A stretch of DNA of 40,038 nt from SAR116 cluster bacterium AG-447-C21 (GCA_003212315.1 QCQB01000017.1:1-40038); one strand, 5' to 3'. Positions 1-8,328 are shown, numbered from the stretch's first letter. Notes: generated by a model not told the origin, from the letters alone. Program-made: numbers and translations.

Positions 1-2
1 AG

Positions 3-776
3 ATTAAATATCTGAAAACGCAGATTTCTGGCCAAAATACCAGTAAAGCACGCGACCTAGAAGAAAATGGTGCAGTGCTTAAAACGCGGATACAAAAAGA
101 TTTTAAAAAAACCGCCTATTTTGTGAAGGAACCAGAGATATCCATTCAAACCCCGGAAGTTCTCGAGCTAAAAACAGAAATAAATAGGGAAGAAACGCGC
201 GAGACTATCATGATGCGATTACGCTATAAAATTGATAGAGGCGAGTACAAACACGCGGAAACCGTATATGCTCAAAAAGTCTGGAATATAATAACGGATA
301 AAAGTGAACAGGTTCCAGAAAATATAAAACAGAAACGGAGGGCGGAAAAATTAAAGCGGTTACAAACGAAAACAGCGTTAGATTTCGACAATAAGTTCAA
401 TACACAAAAAATATTAAGTTCACCTCTCTATGAGGAGATCCATCAATATCTTAAAAATGATCTAAAGCGCAGGGCATTAATAGAACCGCTTATACAATTT
501 CCAAATGACTTAGTCAGAGAAATTGAACTAGAAAACCAGACGTTATTAGAAGAAAACATTGTAGATCTGCAGCTTGTTAAAACCGAGAAGACCCTTAAAC
601 GCGTAGAAGAAAATTGTGATAATTTAGATGATTTGCTTCCTGAAGTATTAAATCATTTTAACCCAATGGCTGAAGCTGAGTTAGCGTTACTAGATGAGGA
701 AATTTCAAAAGCCAGGAAAGCAAACTCAACTACCAACACACTAGAGCCTCAATCCAAAAAAAATGATAGTATCTGA
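3..776 (+). CDS. Unrecognised charged protein, N-terminus cut by window edge
   Basis: The reading frame is open to the left edge: codons 3-74 continue upstream of the first possible start (GTG 75) without a stop, so the gene almost certainly begins outside the window and at least 257 residues are visible. The protein is rich in Lys, Glu, Leu and Arg, has no hydrophobic segment or signal peptide, and has long helical, coiled-coil-like stretches, ending in a polar Ser/Thr/Asn tail. It should be cytoplasmic. I do not recognise the family and assign no function. The next gene is in the same direction after a gap of about 120 nt. Confidence 0.75.
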   Translation: MKYLKTQISGQNTSKARDLEENGAVLKTRIQKDFKKTAYFVKEPEISIQTPEVLELKTEINREETRETIMMRLRYKIDRGEYKHAETVYAQKVWNIITDKSEQVPENIKQKRRAEKLKRLQTKTALDFDNKFNTQKILSSPLYEEIHQYLKNDLKRRALIEPLIQFPNDLVREIELENQTLLEENIVDLQLVKTEKTLKRVEENCDNLDDLLPEVLNHFNPMAEAELALLDEEISKARKANSTTNTLEPQSKKNDSI

Positions 777-894
777 TCTTGAATTACCCTAGAAAAGTTA
801 AAATAAAATATTTAAACAATGGTATAACAAAGCCTAAAATGAAAACTACTCGTTCACCAATCGATTTTCCATCCATACATAGGCTTCATTCAAT

Positions 895-1089
895 ATGAGA
901 TGGAGAACTTTCATAGCCGGGTTTGGTATATTATTGATTCTCACTTTATATATCATTTTAATCTTAAATATTTCCGACTTGTTACCTTCCAATTTGTTTG
1001 TCGAAACTGTTTTTTATGTTGTAGTGGGCATTGCGTGGATACCCATTGTTGTAAGATTAATGGGCTGGGCTCAACGGGATAATTCCTGA
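895..1089 (+). CDS. DUF2842-like small inner-membrane protein
   Basis: This 64-residue protein has two hydrophobic helices (about residues 7-27 and 37-56) separated by a short polar turn, and ends in a WAQRDNS tail. Length, spacing of the helices and the VGIAWIPIVVRLMGW stretch resemble DUF2842, a small membrane family mostly from Alphaproteobacteria. Its function is unknown. An overlapping ORF in another frame (from 900) is a shadow. The start is ATG 895, with no strong Shine-Dalgarno sequence. The family call is from memory of the pattern and is moderately secure; that it is a small membrane protein is clear. Confidence 0.65.
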   Translation: MRWRTFIAGFGILLILTLYIILILNISDLLPSNLFVETVFYVVVGIAWIPIVVRLMGWAQRDNS

Positions 1090-1209
1090 TCTCTGTCGGC
1101 ACAATCAATTTTTTACCGCCGTACTAAGTACCGATGATTCTTTACTTTCACGTTGAGATGCACTTTTAATGTAAGCAACATTTCAGAACTATATTTTGGC
1201 GGGCGAATT

Positions 1210-1977
1210 ATGGAAAACACTGCATCAAAAATGGGATTCGATCTATCTGACCTACAAATTTTAATAATAGGAGCAAAGCTTGGAATTGGATTATCATTAG
1301 CTGAAGTATGTGCTGCGCAAGGTGCGCGACTAGTCTTGGTAGATATTGAGTCCCCTGTCGAGCTTGCAAAAAACTTAGAAAACACATTTAAAACGAGAGT
1401 CATCCCACAGGCATGCGATATCTCGCAACGAAAATCGGTGGAGAATCTAGCAGATATATTATCTAAAACAGGCGTCACACCAAGTTCAATTGCAGTCACC
1501 GCCGGGGTAACAAAATATAATGATTGGATTGAGTCCGATGCCGAGACCTGGGAAGAAGATGTTGACCATATATTTAATGTCAACTTACGTGGCCCCATGA
1601 ATGTAGCACGTTCGTTCTTGCCAATCATGCAAACCAAAGGCTGGGGTAGATTAGTCCTTGTAGGTTCAATAGCCGGTCGCATGGGAGGTTTAACATCACA
1701 GCCCCACTACGCAGCAAGTAAAGGCGGGATTCATTCTATGACGAGGCTACTTGCAGCCAAATATGCATCGTCGGGTGTATTAGTGAATGCTGTAGCGCCT
1801 GGACCGACTAAAACAAGGATGACAGAAGGAAGATCGATAGACACTACCAACGTTCCATTGGGTAGAATGCTTGAGCCAGAAGATATTGCTTGGCCCATAG
1901 CGTTTCTTTTATCGCCTGCAGCGGCTGGGATGGTAGGCGTTGTGCTGGATGTAAACGGAGGCGTAACTTTCTCATAA
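1210..1977 (+). CDS. Short-chain dehydrogenase/reductase (SDR)
   Basis: This is a classical SDR of about 255 residues, a cytoplasmic NAD(P)-dependent oxidoreductase with a Rossmann fold. The nucleotide motif is GAKLGIG (residues 21-27), a variant of TGxxxGxG. The catalytic Ser is S153 and the catalytic pair is Y167/K171 in HYAASK. An Asp after the second strand (LVDIE) suggests NAD(H) preference. The frame opens at TTG 1153, but ATG 1210 gives the normal SDR length. The epimerase-like gene follows in the same direction after 27 nt and is probably cotranscribed, so both may act on one carbonyl/alcohol substrate. The substrate cannot be read from the sequence. Confidence 0.9.
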   Translation: MENTASKMGFDLSDLQILIIGAKLGIGLSLAEVCAAQGARLVLVDIESPVELAKNLENTFKTRVIPQACDISQRKSVENLADILSKTGVTPSSIAVTAGVTKYNDWIESDAETWEEDVDHIFNVNLRGPMNVARSFLPIMQTKGWGRLVLVGSIAGRMGGLTSQPHYAASKGGIHSMTRLLAAKYASSGVLVNAVAPGPTKTRMTEGRSIDTTNVPLGRMLEPEDIAWPIAFLLSPAAAGMVGVVLDVNGGVTFS

Positions 1978-2004
1978 AAGAAGGAATAATTTTGGAGATT
2001 TAGA

Positions 2005-2997
2005 ATGAACAAAACTGTTTGTGTTGCTGGTGCCAGTGGGTTGGTAGGATCGAGTATTGTAAAAGCAGCGCTTTCTCGAGGTTACTCTGTCAATGGCACG
2101 CTGCGAGATTCAACCATTAAAGACAAAGTCGATTACCTCTATCAACTAGAAGGCTCGGCTAATTTAAAACTTTTCAGCGCTGACATGCAAAGAGGCTCTG
2201 ATTTTGATGAAGCACTTTCGGGAACAGACGCAGTTTTCATAGCCTGTCTAATACCGACATATAAGGGCCCCACTGGAGTTGCAGCGAGGGAAATGGAGTA
2301 TGACCAGGGTTATCGAGAGATCATACAGCCTACCGTAGACGGTTGCATGGGAATATTAAAATCCGCTCATAAACAAGGTTTACGTAAAGCTGTAATTTGT
2401 TCATCTACGTCAAGTACCAACCCCATGCCGGCCGTAAGTGTTAAAAATGAAATTGACCATTGGTCTGATGAGGAAGAACAATGCAAGTCCAAAAAGTTTA
2501 CTTCAGCAACTAAAACAGTAATGGAGAAAGCCGCCATACGTTTTGCCAAAGAGAATAATATTCGATTATCTATTATTTTACCAACCGGACTGTACGGACA
2601 GGCCATATTACCTGAACATATGCACCACAATCCATTTGCATGGCTAAACCGTGTTATAGAAGGAGGGCAACCACGTCATGAAACGATACCCAACGATTCT
2701 GCATCTATGATACATTTGGAAGATTTAGCTAACCTATTTTTAGCCGCATATGAAAACCCTAATGCCACCGGAAGATATTTTGGGGTTTTCGATAGTCTAC
2801 ATTGGCAAGATATTTATGCTGAGTGTCAAAAATTATTACCTAACATGAAAATGCCTAAACCAATGAGTGAAAAAGCGGTAGCACCAACGGGGTTTGATTT
2901 CTCCCGACGAGATAGCCTAGGAGTAAACATACGTGACTTTCCTGCGCTACTTCGGGAAACGATAGAGTGGTTGCAGACCCATCCCTTTCATAAATAG
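2005..2997 (+). CDS. NAD-dependent epimerase/dehydratase-family protein (dihydroflavonol-reductase-like)
   Basis: The 330-residue protein is an extended SDR. The glycine-rich NAD(P) loop is GASGLVG at residues 9-15, and the ICSSTSS segment supplies the expected active-site serine region. By comparison with the YxxxK motif of dihydroflavonol/cinnamoyl-CoA reductase relatives, the lysine is K170 (before TVMEKAA), but the tyrosine position is Thr166, with Phe165 beside it. The catalytic Tyr therefore appears to be missing, so activity or mechanism may be altered. ATG 2005 has a good ribosome site (TGGAG). It follows the SDR gene by 27 nt. The exact substrate is unknown. Confidence 0.85.
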   Translation: MNKTVCVAGASGLVGSSIVKAALSRGYSVNGTLRDSTIKDKVDYLYQLEGSANLKLFSADMQRGSDFDEALSGTDAVFIACLIPTYKGPTGVAAREMEYDQGYREIIQPTVDGCMGILKSAHKQGLRKAVICSSTSSTNPMPAVSVKNEIDHWSDEEEQCKSKKFTSATKTVMEKAAIRFAKENNIRLSIILPTGLYGQAILPEHMHHNPFAWLNRVIEGGQPRHETIPNDSASMIHLEDLANLFLAAYENPNATGRYFGVFDSLHWQDIYAECQKLLPNMKMPKPMSEKAVAPTGFDFSRRDSLGVNIRDFPALLRETIEWLQTHPFHK

Positions 2998-3074
2998 AGC
3001 TAAGTTTAGAATTAATTCTGGTACCCGCCTCAGAAACGAATTGTTTTGTTCAAACATCGTAATAAGCTACTAAC

Positions 3075-4049
3075 CTACGCGTCAGATAACTTTTGAACTT
3101 GGCTTTCACGCCAAGCGGTTATAATACCACCAGTTGCGATAAGCCCCATACCAAAAATCGCTTGCGATGTTGGCCAAGTATCAAACAGGATGCGTCCCCA
3201 GATGGCAGCAAATAATAAATAAGAAAAGTCAAGAGGGGCTAACCAGCTGCTGTCTGCTGTCTGATACGCACGAGCCAAACATATATTACCAAATAGATTC
3301 ATGAATGAGCAGAGGATCGGTATTAAAACACCGATCATTACTAATTCAGGCCACCCAACGGCGACAAAAGGCATAGCTAGAATAATGTCTTTCGAAAGAG
3401 GGAATAAAGATAAAATACTGATACCACACAACCCACAAATAATAAAAATAACGGCTACAGCAAAGGTTAACGCGAGAGGGTTTTCAGTTCGACAGGCCCG
3501 CCGAAGAATCAAAAGATTACAAGCATAAAAAAAACCTGCCGCCACAGGTAAAAGCTGAACGTAAGAAAACTCTGCAGCCAATGGATTGAGCATTAAAAGA
3601 GCACCAACCGCACCAATCAATACGGCACTAATCCTCCAAGGCCCTATTTTTTCTCCCAGAAGTGGACCTGCAAGCAATGATACAAATAAGGGATAAGTGT
3701 ATAAACCCGCTGCCATTTGCGCCACAGAAAGATATGGCGCCCCAGCAAAGAAAAAAAACATACATAGGGCCTGCATAAAGCCTCGAAAATAGACTGGTCT
3801 CCAATTTTCTGGAATAACAAGCTTAATCCCTCCCGCTACTATCGATAGACAAATAATAAGGCTTAAATTACCAAGTGCACGTATCGTTTGGAATTGCCAA
3901 AAAGACGTTTGAGGGGAAATATATTTTATCAATGCATCTTGTAAAGCAAGAACCACTACTCCAGCCAACACTAGGCACATTGCATTAAAGGGATGATCTC
4001 CAGTTGGAGCACCAAATATCGAAAACGTACCTCTAAATCTAACTTTCAT
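3075..4049 (-). CDS. EamA/DMT-family transporter
   Basis: This is an inner-membrane protein of about 324 residues with some ten hydrophobic helices arranged as two EamA-type repeats, the drug/metabolite transporter fold. The first half contains the typical QTIRALGNL stretch and the second the LAPLDFSYLLFAAIWG stretch, where related exporters have a conserved Pro and Gly. Such proteins export or exchange amino acids, S-adenosylmethionine or other metabolites; the substrate is not predictable here. The start could be GTG 4052 or ATG 4049, and I prefer the ATG. It stands alone and converges with the epimerase gene. A second EamA gene lies at 17248. Confidence 0.88.
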   Translation of the reverse strand: MKVRFRGTFSIFGAPTGDHPFNAMCLVLAGVVVLALQDALIKYISPQTSFWQFQTIRALGNLSLIICLSIVAGGIKLVIPENWRPVYFRGFMQALCMFFFFAGAPYLSVAQMAAGLYTYPLFVSLLAGPLLGEKIGPWRISAVLIGAVGALLMLNPLAAEFSYVQLLPVAAGFFYACNLLILRRACRTENPLALTFAVAVIFIICGLCGISILSLFPLSKDIILAMPFVAVGWPELVMIGVLIPILCSFMNLFGNICLARAYQTADSSWLAPLDFSYLLFAAIWGRILFDTWPTSQAIFGMGLIATGGIITAWRESQVQKLSDA

Positions 4050-4404
4050 CACACGATTTTTATTCTATCAAGCCCTTCATTTCCCTTAAACTTTAAAAAC
4101 TACATTCTCAGTGTTGTCTAGTGGGTATTGAAGTTTATTTCTGAATGTCGGATAATTAGCAATGCATTACGAGCTCGTGCAAAGCTCAGTAAATTTGCAT
4201 CACGGGCCTAAACCCACCATAAACGAAGGTTATACGAAACGTTTAAACTGGCCTAAAGCCTTTGTCTTAACAGCGCTGTTTGTTGCAGGATGTTGCGCTT
4301 ATAGTATTCACCGTGATTGTGAACATCTGAGAAAAAAATCGGGAAAGTTTTGGTATAATCGCAGGCACGGTAACCTCAGTCTTTCACCAAGGAAGCTTGC
4401 TAGT
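4050..4404. other. Gene-poor stretch between two minus-strand genes
   Basis: This 355-nt stretch contains the promoter side of the EamA gene and the downstream side of the small secreted-protein gene. A plus-strand frame beginning at ATG 4162 with one hydrophobic segment runs through it, but it has no ribosome site, is unlike any family I know, and runs 93 nt into the opposite gene, so I do not call it. A TATAAT at about 4353 on the plus strand leads to no plus-strand gene. I see no RNA gene here. Confidence 0.4.
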
Positions 4405-4800
4405 TTACAGGTCTTTCTTGCTATTCTCGCGAAGCTTGTCCCACTCGGCGTCAATCAGCCGCAGAGACGCCTTTACCAGTGGTTGAGAAGGATCTAAACC
4501 GCAATACAGCAAAGTCCCAAACCATAGTAGTTCCGGGGTCAAGCTAACCTGTGGAGCGTTTGGACTGTCAGTTTCCTCAACAGCTGACTTGTTGACCTTA
4601 GCAATGAGTTTTTGTACCCAGCCTGTAACGTCTCTTTGCGTGGCTGGATTTTGTTGAAACATTATAATATTAGAACACGGCACTGTGGCTATCCCGGTTA
4701 TATCCTTGCCCTTATGGTTTGCCGAGACAGACAAAGGAACAAAAGCCGCAAAGAAGGTGACCAGAAAAACGCACCTAAGAGATTTCACAAACAGTTTCAT
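4405..4800 (-). CDS. Small secreted protein, function unknown
   Basis: The frame opens at TTG 4812, but ATG 4800 is preceded by GAGGGTGATT, a clear ribosome site, so I choose it (131 residues). The N-terminus is a typical Sec signal peptide: MKLFVKSLR, a hydrophobic core, then SVSA before the mature chain. The mature protein, about 107 residues, has two cysteines (in VPCSN and YCGLD) that could form a disulfide in the periplasm. The LDPSQPLVKASLRLIDAEWD region is probably helical. I do not recognise the family. It reads away from the DUF2805/photolyase unit and is separated from it by about 220 nt. Confidence 0.7.
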   Translation of the reverse strand: MKLFVKSLRCVFLVTFFAAFVPLSVSANHKGKDITGIATVPCSNIIMFQQNPATQRDVTGWVQKLIAKVNKSAVEETDSPNAPQVSLTPELLWFGTLLYCGLDPSQPLVKASLRLIDAEWDKLRENSKKDL

Positions 4801-4939
4801 AATCACCCTCAAACTTTAACCGCTGATTATTGCATCAAATAAGATATTTAAATTACGGATCTAGGGGTTTAGTTGGATCACTGTTAATAAAACAAATTGT
4901 CTCTTCGTCAAAGATTGTATGATCTGAAGTTCACGCCAA

Positions 4940-5000
4940 CCCGTACCACGAACAGTTTGTTTAAAAAAATCCAAGTTACTCTCTGGTCTGATGGTACGGG
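4940..5000. repeat. Inverted repeat with 9-bp perfect arms upstream of the photolyase unit
   Basis: CCCGTACCA at 4940-4948 is the exact reverse complement of TGGTACGGG at 4992-5000, with 43 nt between. The right arm ends 23 nt before the GTG start of the DUF2805 gene, so in a plus-strand transcript it could form a hairpin in the leader. It may equally be a two-site protein operator. The arms are visible in the sequence; the role is inference. Confidence 0.5.
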
Positions 5001-5023
5001 CGTAGCGCGGCATTAAGAAAAAT

Positions 5024-5275
5024 GTGACAAGAACACGGCAAAGGTACTGCGGCTTCGTGGAAAAAAAAAAGCAACCACTATCGGACGACGAGGTTATCGA
5101 ACTGGCTTGGTGTGATAAAACATCTTTTAATGATATCTTTTTCAGCACGGGTCTGAAAGAACCAGAAGTTATAAAGCTGATGCGCAAAAATATGAAACCC
5201 GGGAGCTTTCGTTTGTGGAGGAAACGAGTTTCTGGCAGGGCATCAAAACACAGGTCACGACTTTGTGACTGGTGA
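5024..5275 (+). CDS. DUF2805 (TIGR03643) family protein
   Basis: This 83-residue basic protein matches the small TIGR03643/DUF2805 family: LSDDEVIELAWCDKTSF, then GLKEPEVIKLMRKNMKPGSF, then RLWRKRVSGRASKHR. The family's function is unknown; the pattern looks like a compact helix-turn-helix-type fold. It is often found beside cryptochrome/photolyase genes, as here, where its TGA overlaps the photolyase ATG by one base (TGATG), implying translational coupling. The start may be GTG 5024 or GTG 5057; neither has a strong ribosome site. A run of ten A (5061-5070) just after the start region is a possible slippage or sequencing-error site. Confidence 0.88.
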   Translation: MTRTRQRYCGFVEKKKQPLSDDEVIELAWCDKTSFNDIFFSTGLKEPEVIKLMRKNMKPGSFRLWRKRVSGRASKHRSRLCDW

Positions 5276-6819
5276 TGAATATTGCTTGGTTTAAACGTGA
5301 TCTGAGAGTTGCTGATAACGCAGCACTATCATCCGCAATAAATTGTGGACGCATTTTACCACTATATATATACGAGCCAGAATTATGGCAGCAGCCAGAT
5401 ATGAGCCGCCGGCATTATGACTTCCTGAAAGAGTGTTTGATAAGTTTGCGCGCTGACCTAAAAAGTCTCGGACTCACGTTAGTTACAAAGACGGGGGACA
5501 CTTTAGAAATACTTCAATCAATACACGAGCGTCATAATGTTAAATCCATATGGTCTCACCAAGAAACATGGAATCGTTGGACTTATCAACGCGATATACG
5601 TGTTAAACAATGGGCACTAACAAACAATATACAGTGGCATGAGCCCGCGCAAAACGGTGTAGTTAGGAATATACGCACCCGAAACGGTTGGTCAGCAAAC
5701 TGGAATAAGGAAATGCGCAAGCCGGCCAGCATAATTAACACGATAACCGGTGTAGTTAACGAAGGATCAGACACCACCCCCTCACCTAAACAGTTGAGAC
5801 TTTCCGGTGATAGTTGCAGAAGTCGCCAGCCCGGCGGGAGATTAGAGGCTCAGATATTATTAAAAACTTTTTTATACGAGCGAGGCGAAGAATATAGCAA
5901 AGAAATGTCATCCCCTGTTACAGCTTTTGATAGCTGTTCGAGACTATCACCACATTTCGCTTTTGGTACAATTTCGGTTCGAGAAGCTTTCTCTGCCACC
6001 GAAAAGAGAATACATGAGCTTAAAAATACCTCGCCTGACGAAAGAGGCAACTGGATGCGCGCTTTGCGGTCGTTTTCAGGGCGTCTCAGATGGCATTGCC
6101 ATTTCATACAAAAACTTGAAGATCAGCCCAGTATTGAGTTTGATAATATGCATCCGTTGTATGATGGTCTGAGAGAAAATGATTTTAATGAGGAATATTT
6201 TGAAGCTTGGAGGGAGGGACGCACAGGCTACCCAATGATAGACGCTTGCATGCGTGCCCTTAAGGAGACTGGATGGATCAATTTCCGAATGCGGGCCATG
6301 TTAATGAGTTTTTCCAGTTATCATTTATGGTTACATTGGCGGAGGCCAGCTGTTCATTTAGCAAAGCTATTTACAGATTATGAACCGGGTATTCACTACA
6401 GCCAAGCACAAATGCAGTCAGGAACCACGGGGATTAATTCCATTAGAATTTATAATCCAATAAAACAGGGTGTTGATCATGACGCCAACGGAAATTTTAT
6501 AAGAAAATGGGTGCCAGAATTAAGATTCGCATCGAATAAATCAATACATAACCCCACTGCAGCAAATTCAAGGTCAACCGATTATCCCTATCCAATAGTC
6601 GACGAAAAGATTGCAAGAAAAACTGCGGCAGAAAAAATATATAATTTACGAAGAGCTACGTCACATAGAGAGCATGCTAAAAAGGTGTTTATCACGCATG
6701 GAAGTCGAAAGTCGAGGATGATCCGGAATCATAAGGATATTAAAACCAATGATAACCAAGGAGAATTAGCTTTAGATACGAGTATAAAATATACTAGTTC
6801 TTCTAAAAAAAATAAATGA
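5275..6819 (+). CDS. Cryptochrome/deoxyribodipyrimidine photolyase family flavoprotein
   Basis: The protein has 514 residues. The N-terminal photolyase antenna/Rossmann domain (about 1-160) starts with IAWFKRDLRVADNAAL. The C-terminal FAD-binding helical domain (about 200-480) carries the signatures GYPMIDACMRAL, TGWINFRMRAMLMSF, LFTDYEPGIHYSQ and the RIYNP/WVPEL region. Members repair UV-induced pyrimidine dimers with blue light or act as blue-light sensors; the sequence does not tell which. A basic, Asn/Lys-rich tail of about 30 residues follows the core. ATG 5275 overlaps the stop of the DUF2805 gene and is preferred to GTG 5272. The SOUL lipoprotein gene follows about 70 nt downstream. 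Confidence 0.95.
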   Translation: MNIAWFKRDLRVADNAALSSAINCGRILPLYIYEPELWQQPDMSRRHYDFLKECLISLRADLKSLGLTLVTKTGDTLEILQSIHERHNVKSIWSHQETWNRWTYQRDIRVKQWALTNNIQWHEPAQNGVVRNIRTRNGWSANWNKEMRKPASIINTITGVVNEGSDTTPSPKQLRLSGDSCRSRQPGGRLEAQILLKTFLYERGEEYSKEMSSPVTAFDSCSRLSPHFAFGTISVREAFSATEKRIHELKNTSPDERGNWMRALRSFSGRLRWHCHFIQKLEDQPSIEFDNMHPLYDGLRENDFNEEYFEAWREGRTGYPMIDACMRALKETGWINFRMRAMLMSFSSYHLWLHWRRPAVHLAKLFTDYEPGIHYSQAQMQSGTTGINSIRIYNPIKQGVDHDANGNFIRKWVPELRFASNKSIHNPTAANSRSTDYPYPIVDEKIARKTAAEKIYNLRRATSHREHAKKVFITHGSRKSRMIRNHKDIKTNDNQGELALDTSIKYTSSSKKNK

Positions 6820-6890
6820 CGCATTAGTGAATGCGAGATCGAATGAAAATAAAACGTTGAAAGTCTAAACGACGGTGATTGAAGAAATAT

Positions 6891-7529
6891 ATGACAAGAA
6901 AAAAGATAGTTTTTACTTTGCTATTTTGTGGTTTAGTTTTGGTCGGATGCGCAATGGTCGGTCCACTCATGAGTGATGTTGAAAAGCCAAAATATCAAGT
7001 CACTTCTTTAGCAGATAGCATTGAATTAAGATCGTATGATCCGATGATTGTCGCAGCAGTTCAAGTAAACGGAAAACGCAAAGAAGCTATTGGAGAAGGG
7101 TTCCGCATTCTTGCAGATTACATCTTTGGAAATAACACATTAGAACAAAACATCTCCATGACAGCACCGGTTCAGCAACAAAGTGGAGAGACGATTGCTA
7201 TGACCGCTCCGGTTCAGCAACAAAAAAACAGTAACTTTTGGAAAATAAGTTTCGTTATGCCGAAAATGTATACGCTAAAAACCATTCCAAAACCAAATAA
7301 TAAGGAGGTCATACTCAATGAGGTGCCTGCTCAAAAGTTTATTGCAATTCGATTTTCGGGAACCAACTCAGACGACAATATTGAACAGCACGAGAGAACT
7401 CTTTTTAACTTCATAAAGCAGAATAAAATCAAGGTAGTGGGCGAATCTAAATACGCGTTTTACAATCCACCCTGGACGCTACCATTTATGCGGAGAAACG
7501 AGATAATGATGCAAATTCCAGATGATTAA
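6891..7529 (+). CDS. SOUL-family heme-binding lipoprotein
   Basis: The start is set at ATG 6891 (the frame opens at TTG 6879), giving 212 residues. The N-terminus is a lipoprotein signal: MTRKK, a hydrophobic core and the lipobox LVGC with Cys20, so the mature protein should be lipid-anchored in the envelope. The rest is a SOUL domain: YEVRSYDP-like segment (IELRSYDP), GFRILADYIFG, and two MTAPVQQQ blocks separated by about seven residues, then a second half ending NPPWTLPFMRRNE. SOUL proteins bind heme or related ligands. The location behind the photolyase suggests a light or oxidative-stress setting, which is inference. Confidence 0.93.
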   Translation: MTRKKIVFTLLFCGLVLVGCAMVGPLMSDVEKPKYQVTSLADSIELRSYDPMIVAAVQVNGKRKEAIGEGFRILADYIFGNNTLEQNISMTAPVQQQSGETIAMTAPVQQQKNSNFWKISFVMPKMYTLKTIPKPNNKEVILNEVPAQKFIAIRFSGTNSDDNIEQHERTLFNFIKQNKIKVVGESKYAFYNPPWTLPFMRRNEIMMQIPDD

Positions 7530-7545
7530 GATTGATAAGGTTTCA

Positions 7546-7878
7546 CTACTCCCCTATCGGAATATTATCGTAGACGCCTACTCCTTGAATTATCATAAAT
7601 TTAGCAGGGTGCATATCTAGACCATGGACATAATGCGCGACCATTGATGTTACTTCGCACCGATCACCCACTTCTAAAATGTGAATATCTGCTGGAGCTT
7701 TAGTCTCCACAACCAGTGTTCCCTCCAGACAAACAAATGAATCTGTAATTTCGCTATGGTAATGCCATGGTATGCAGTCGTTCTCTCCGAGTGTCAGCAC
7801 TTGTACCCGCATATCGTCGCCTTCCATTACCAATTCTCTATTAGCAATTTTGGCAGGTTTGTAAGCCACCACTTCCAT
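7546..7878 (-). CDS. Small cupin-domain protein
   Basis: A single cupin barrel of 110 residues from ATG 7878, which has a strong ribosome site (AGAGGGA, 8 nt upstream); the frame itself opens further upstream at 7944. Cupin motif 1 is PWHYHSEITDSFVCLEG, with H39 and H41 as likely metal ligands and Asp46 near where Glu is usual. Motif 2 is represented by EVGDRCEVTSMVAHYVHG. Such small cupins may be metal-dependent enzymes or binding proteins; no substrate can be assigned. It lies just upstream of no partner on its strand except the DUF2237 gene 75 nt away, and converges with the SOUL gene. Confidence 0.8.
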   Translation of the reverse strand: MEVVAYKPAKIANRELVMEGDDMRVQVLTLGENDCIPWHYHSEITDSFVCLEGTLVVETKAPADIHILEVGDRCEVTSMVAHYVHGLDMHPAKFMIIQGVGVYDNIPIGE

Positions 7879-7953
7879 TTTAAAAATCCCTCTCATTCCT
7901 AATATTGTGAGAACTTCCCCCAAAAGACTGTTAAACTGATGCACATTACTATT

Positions 7954-8328
7954 TTAGTTTAAGTCAGCCTCGTAGGATTTAAGCTCATCTAAGTTTATAT
8001 ACTCTAATGTTTTAATATTAGTGGCCGTCAACTTTACTCTTGGGGCACACCCTGCTTCATAAGCCTCTTTCCATCGCAACGCACAGAGACACCAACTATC
8101 CCCTTCCTTAAGGCCTTTAAAATTAAATTCAGGTCGTGGGGTCGTTAAGTCATTACCCTGGCGCTTAGAAAAATTCAAAAAATCGTTGGTGACAATCGCA
8201 CATACTGTGTGCGTTCCCACATCACCTTGACTAGTATTACAGCACCCATCCCTAAAGAAACCTGTCATCGGGTCTGTACCACAAGTTGAAAGCTCAAAAC
8301 CCAAGACATTTTTCTGTTTCTCCACCAT
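7954..8328 (-). CDS. DUF2237 family protein
   Basis: This 124-residue cytoplasmic protein is a near-textbook DUF2237 sequence: NVLGFEL, CGTDPMTGFFRDGCCNT, DVGTHTVCAIVT, FLNFSKRQGNDLTTPRP and WCLCALRWKEAYEAG. It has six or more cysteines, with the pairs CC and CLC conserved in the family, which suggests metal or redox chemistry, but no function is established. ATG 8328 has a good ribosome site (AAGAGGA). The cupin gene lies 75 nt downstream in the same direction, so the two could share a transcript. Confidence 0.95.
   Translation of the reverse strand: MVEKQKNVLGFELSTCGTDPMTGFFRDGCCNTSQGDVGTHTVCAIVTNDFLNFSKRQGNDLTTPRPEFNFKGLKEGDSWCLCALRWKEAYEAGCAPRVKLTATNIKTLEYINLDELKSYEADLN

Noticed and set aside
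1113-1682. A 189-codon minus-strand ORF
   Set aside because: It is the antisense shadow of the SDR gene at 1210-1977.
4162-4497. A 111-codon plus-strand ORF with one hydrophobic segment
   Set aside because: No ribosome site, no family resemblance, and it runs into the better supported secreted-protein gene on the other strand.
4861-5187. A 108-codon minus-strand ORF across the DUF2805 gene
   Set aside because: It lies opposite a well-supported gene, has no ribosome site, and its part outside that gene (4861-5013, 50 codons) has no recognisable family.
7135-7223. Duplicated MTAPVQQQ blocks as a recent tandem duplication
   Set aside because: Two such blocks are a normal feature of the SOUL family, not a recent event.
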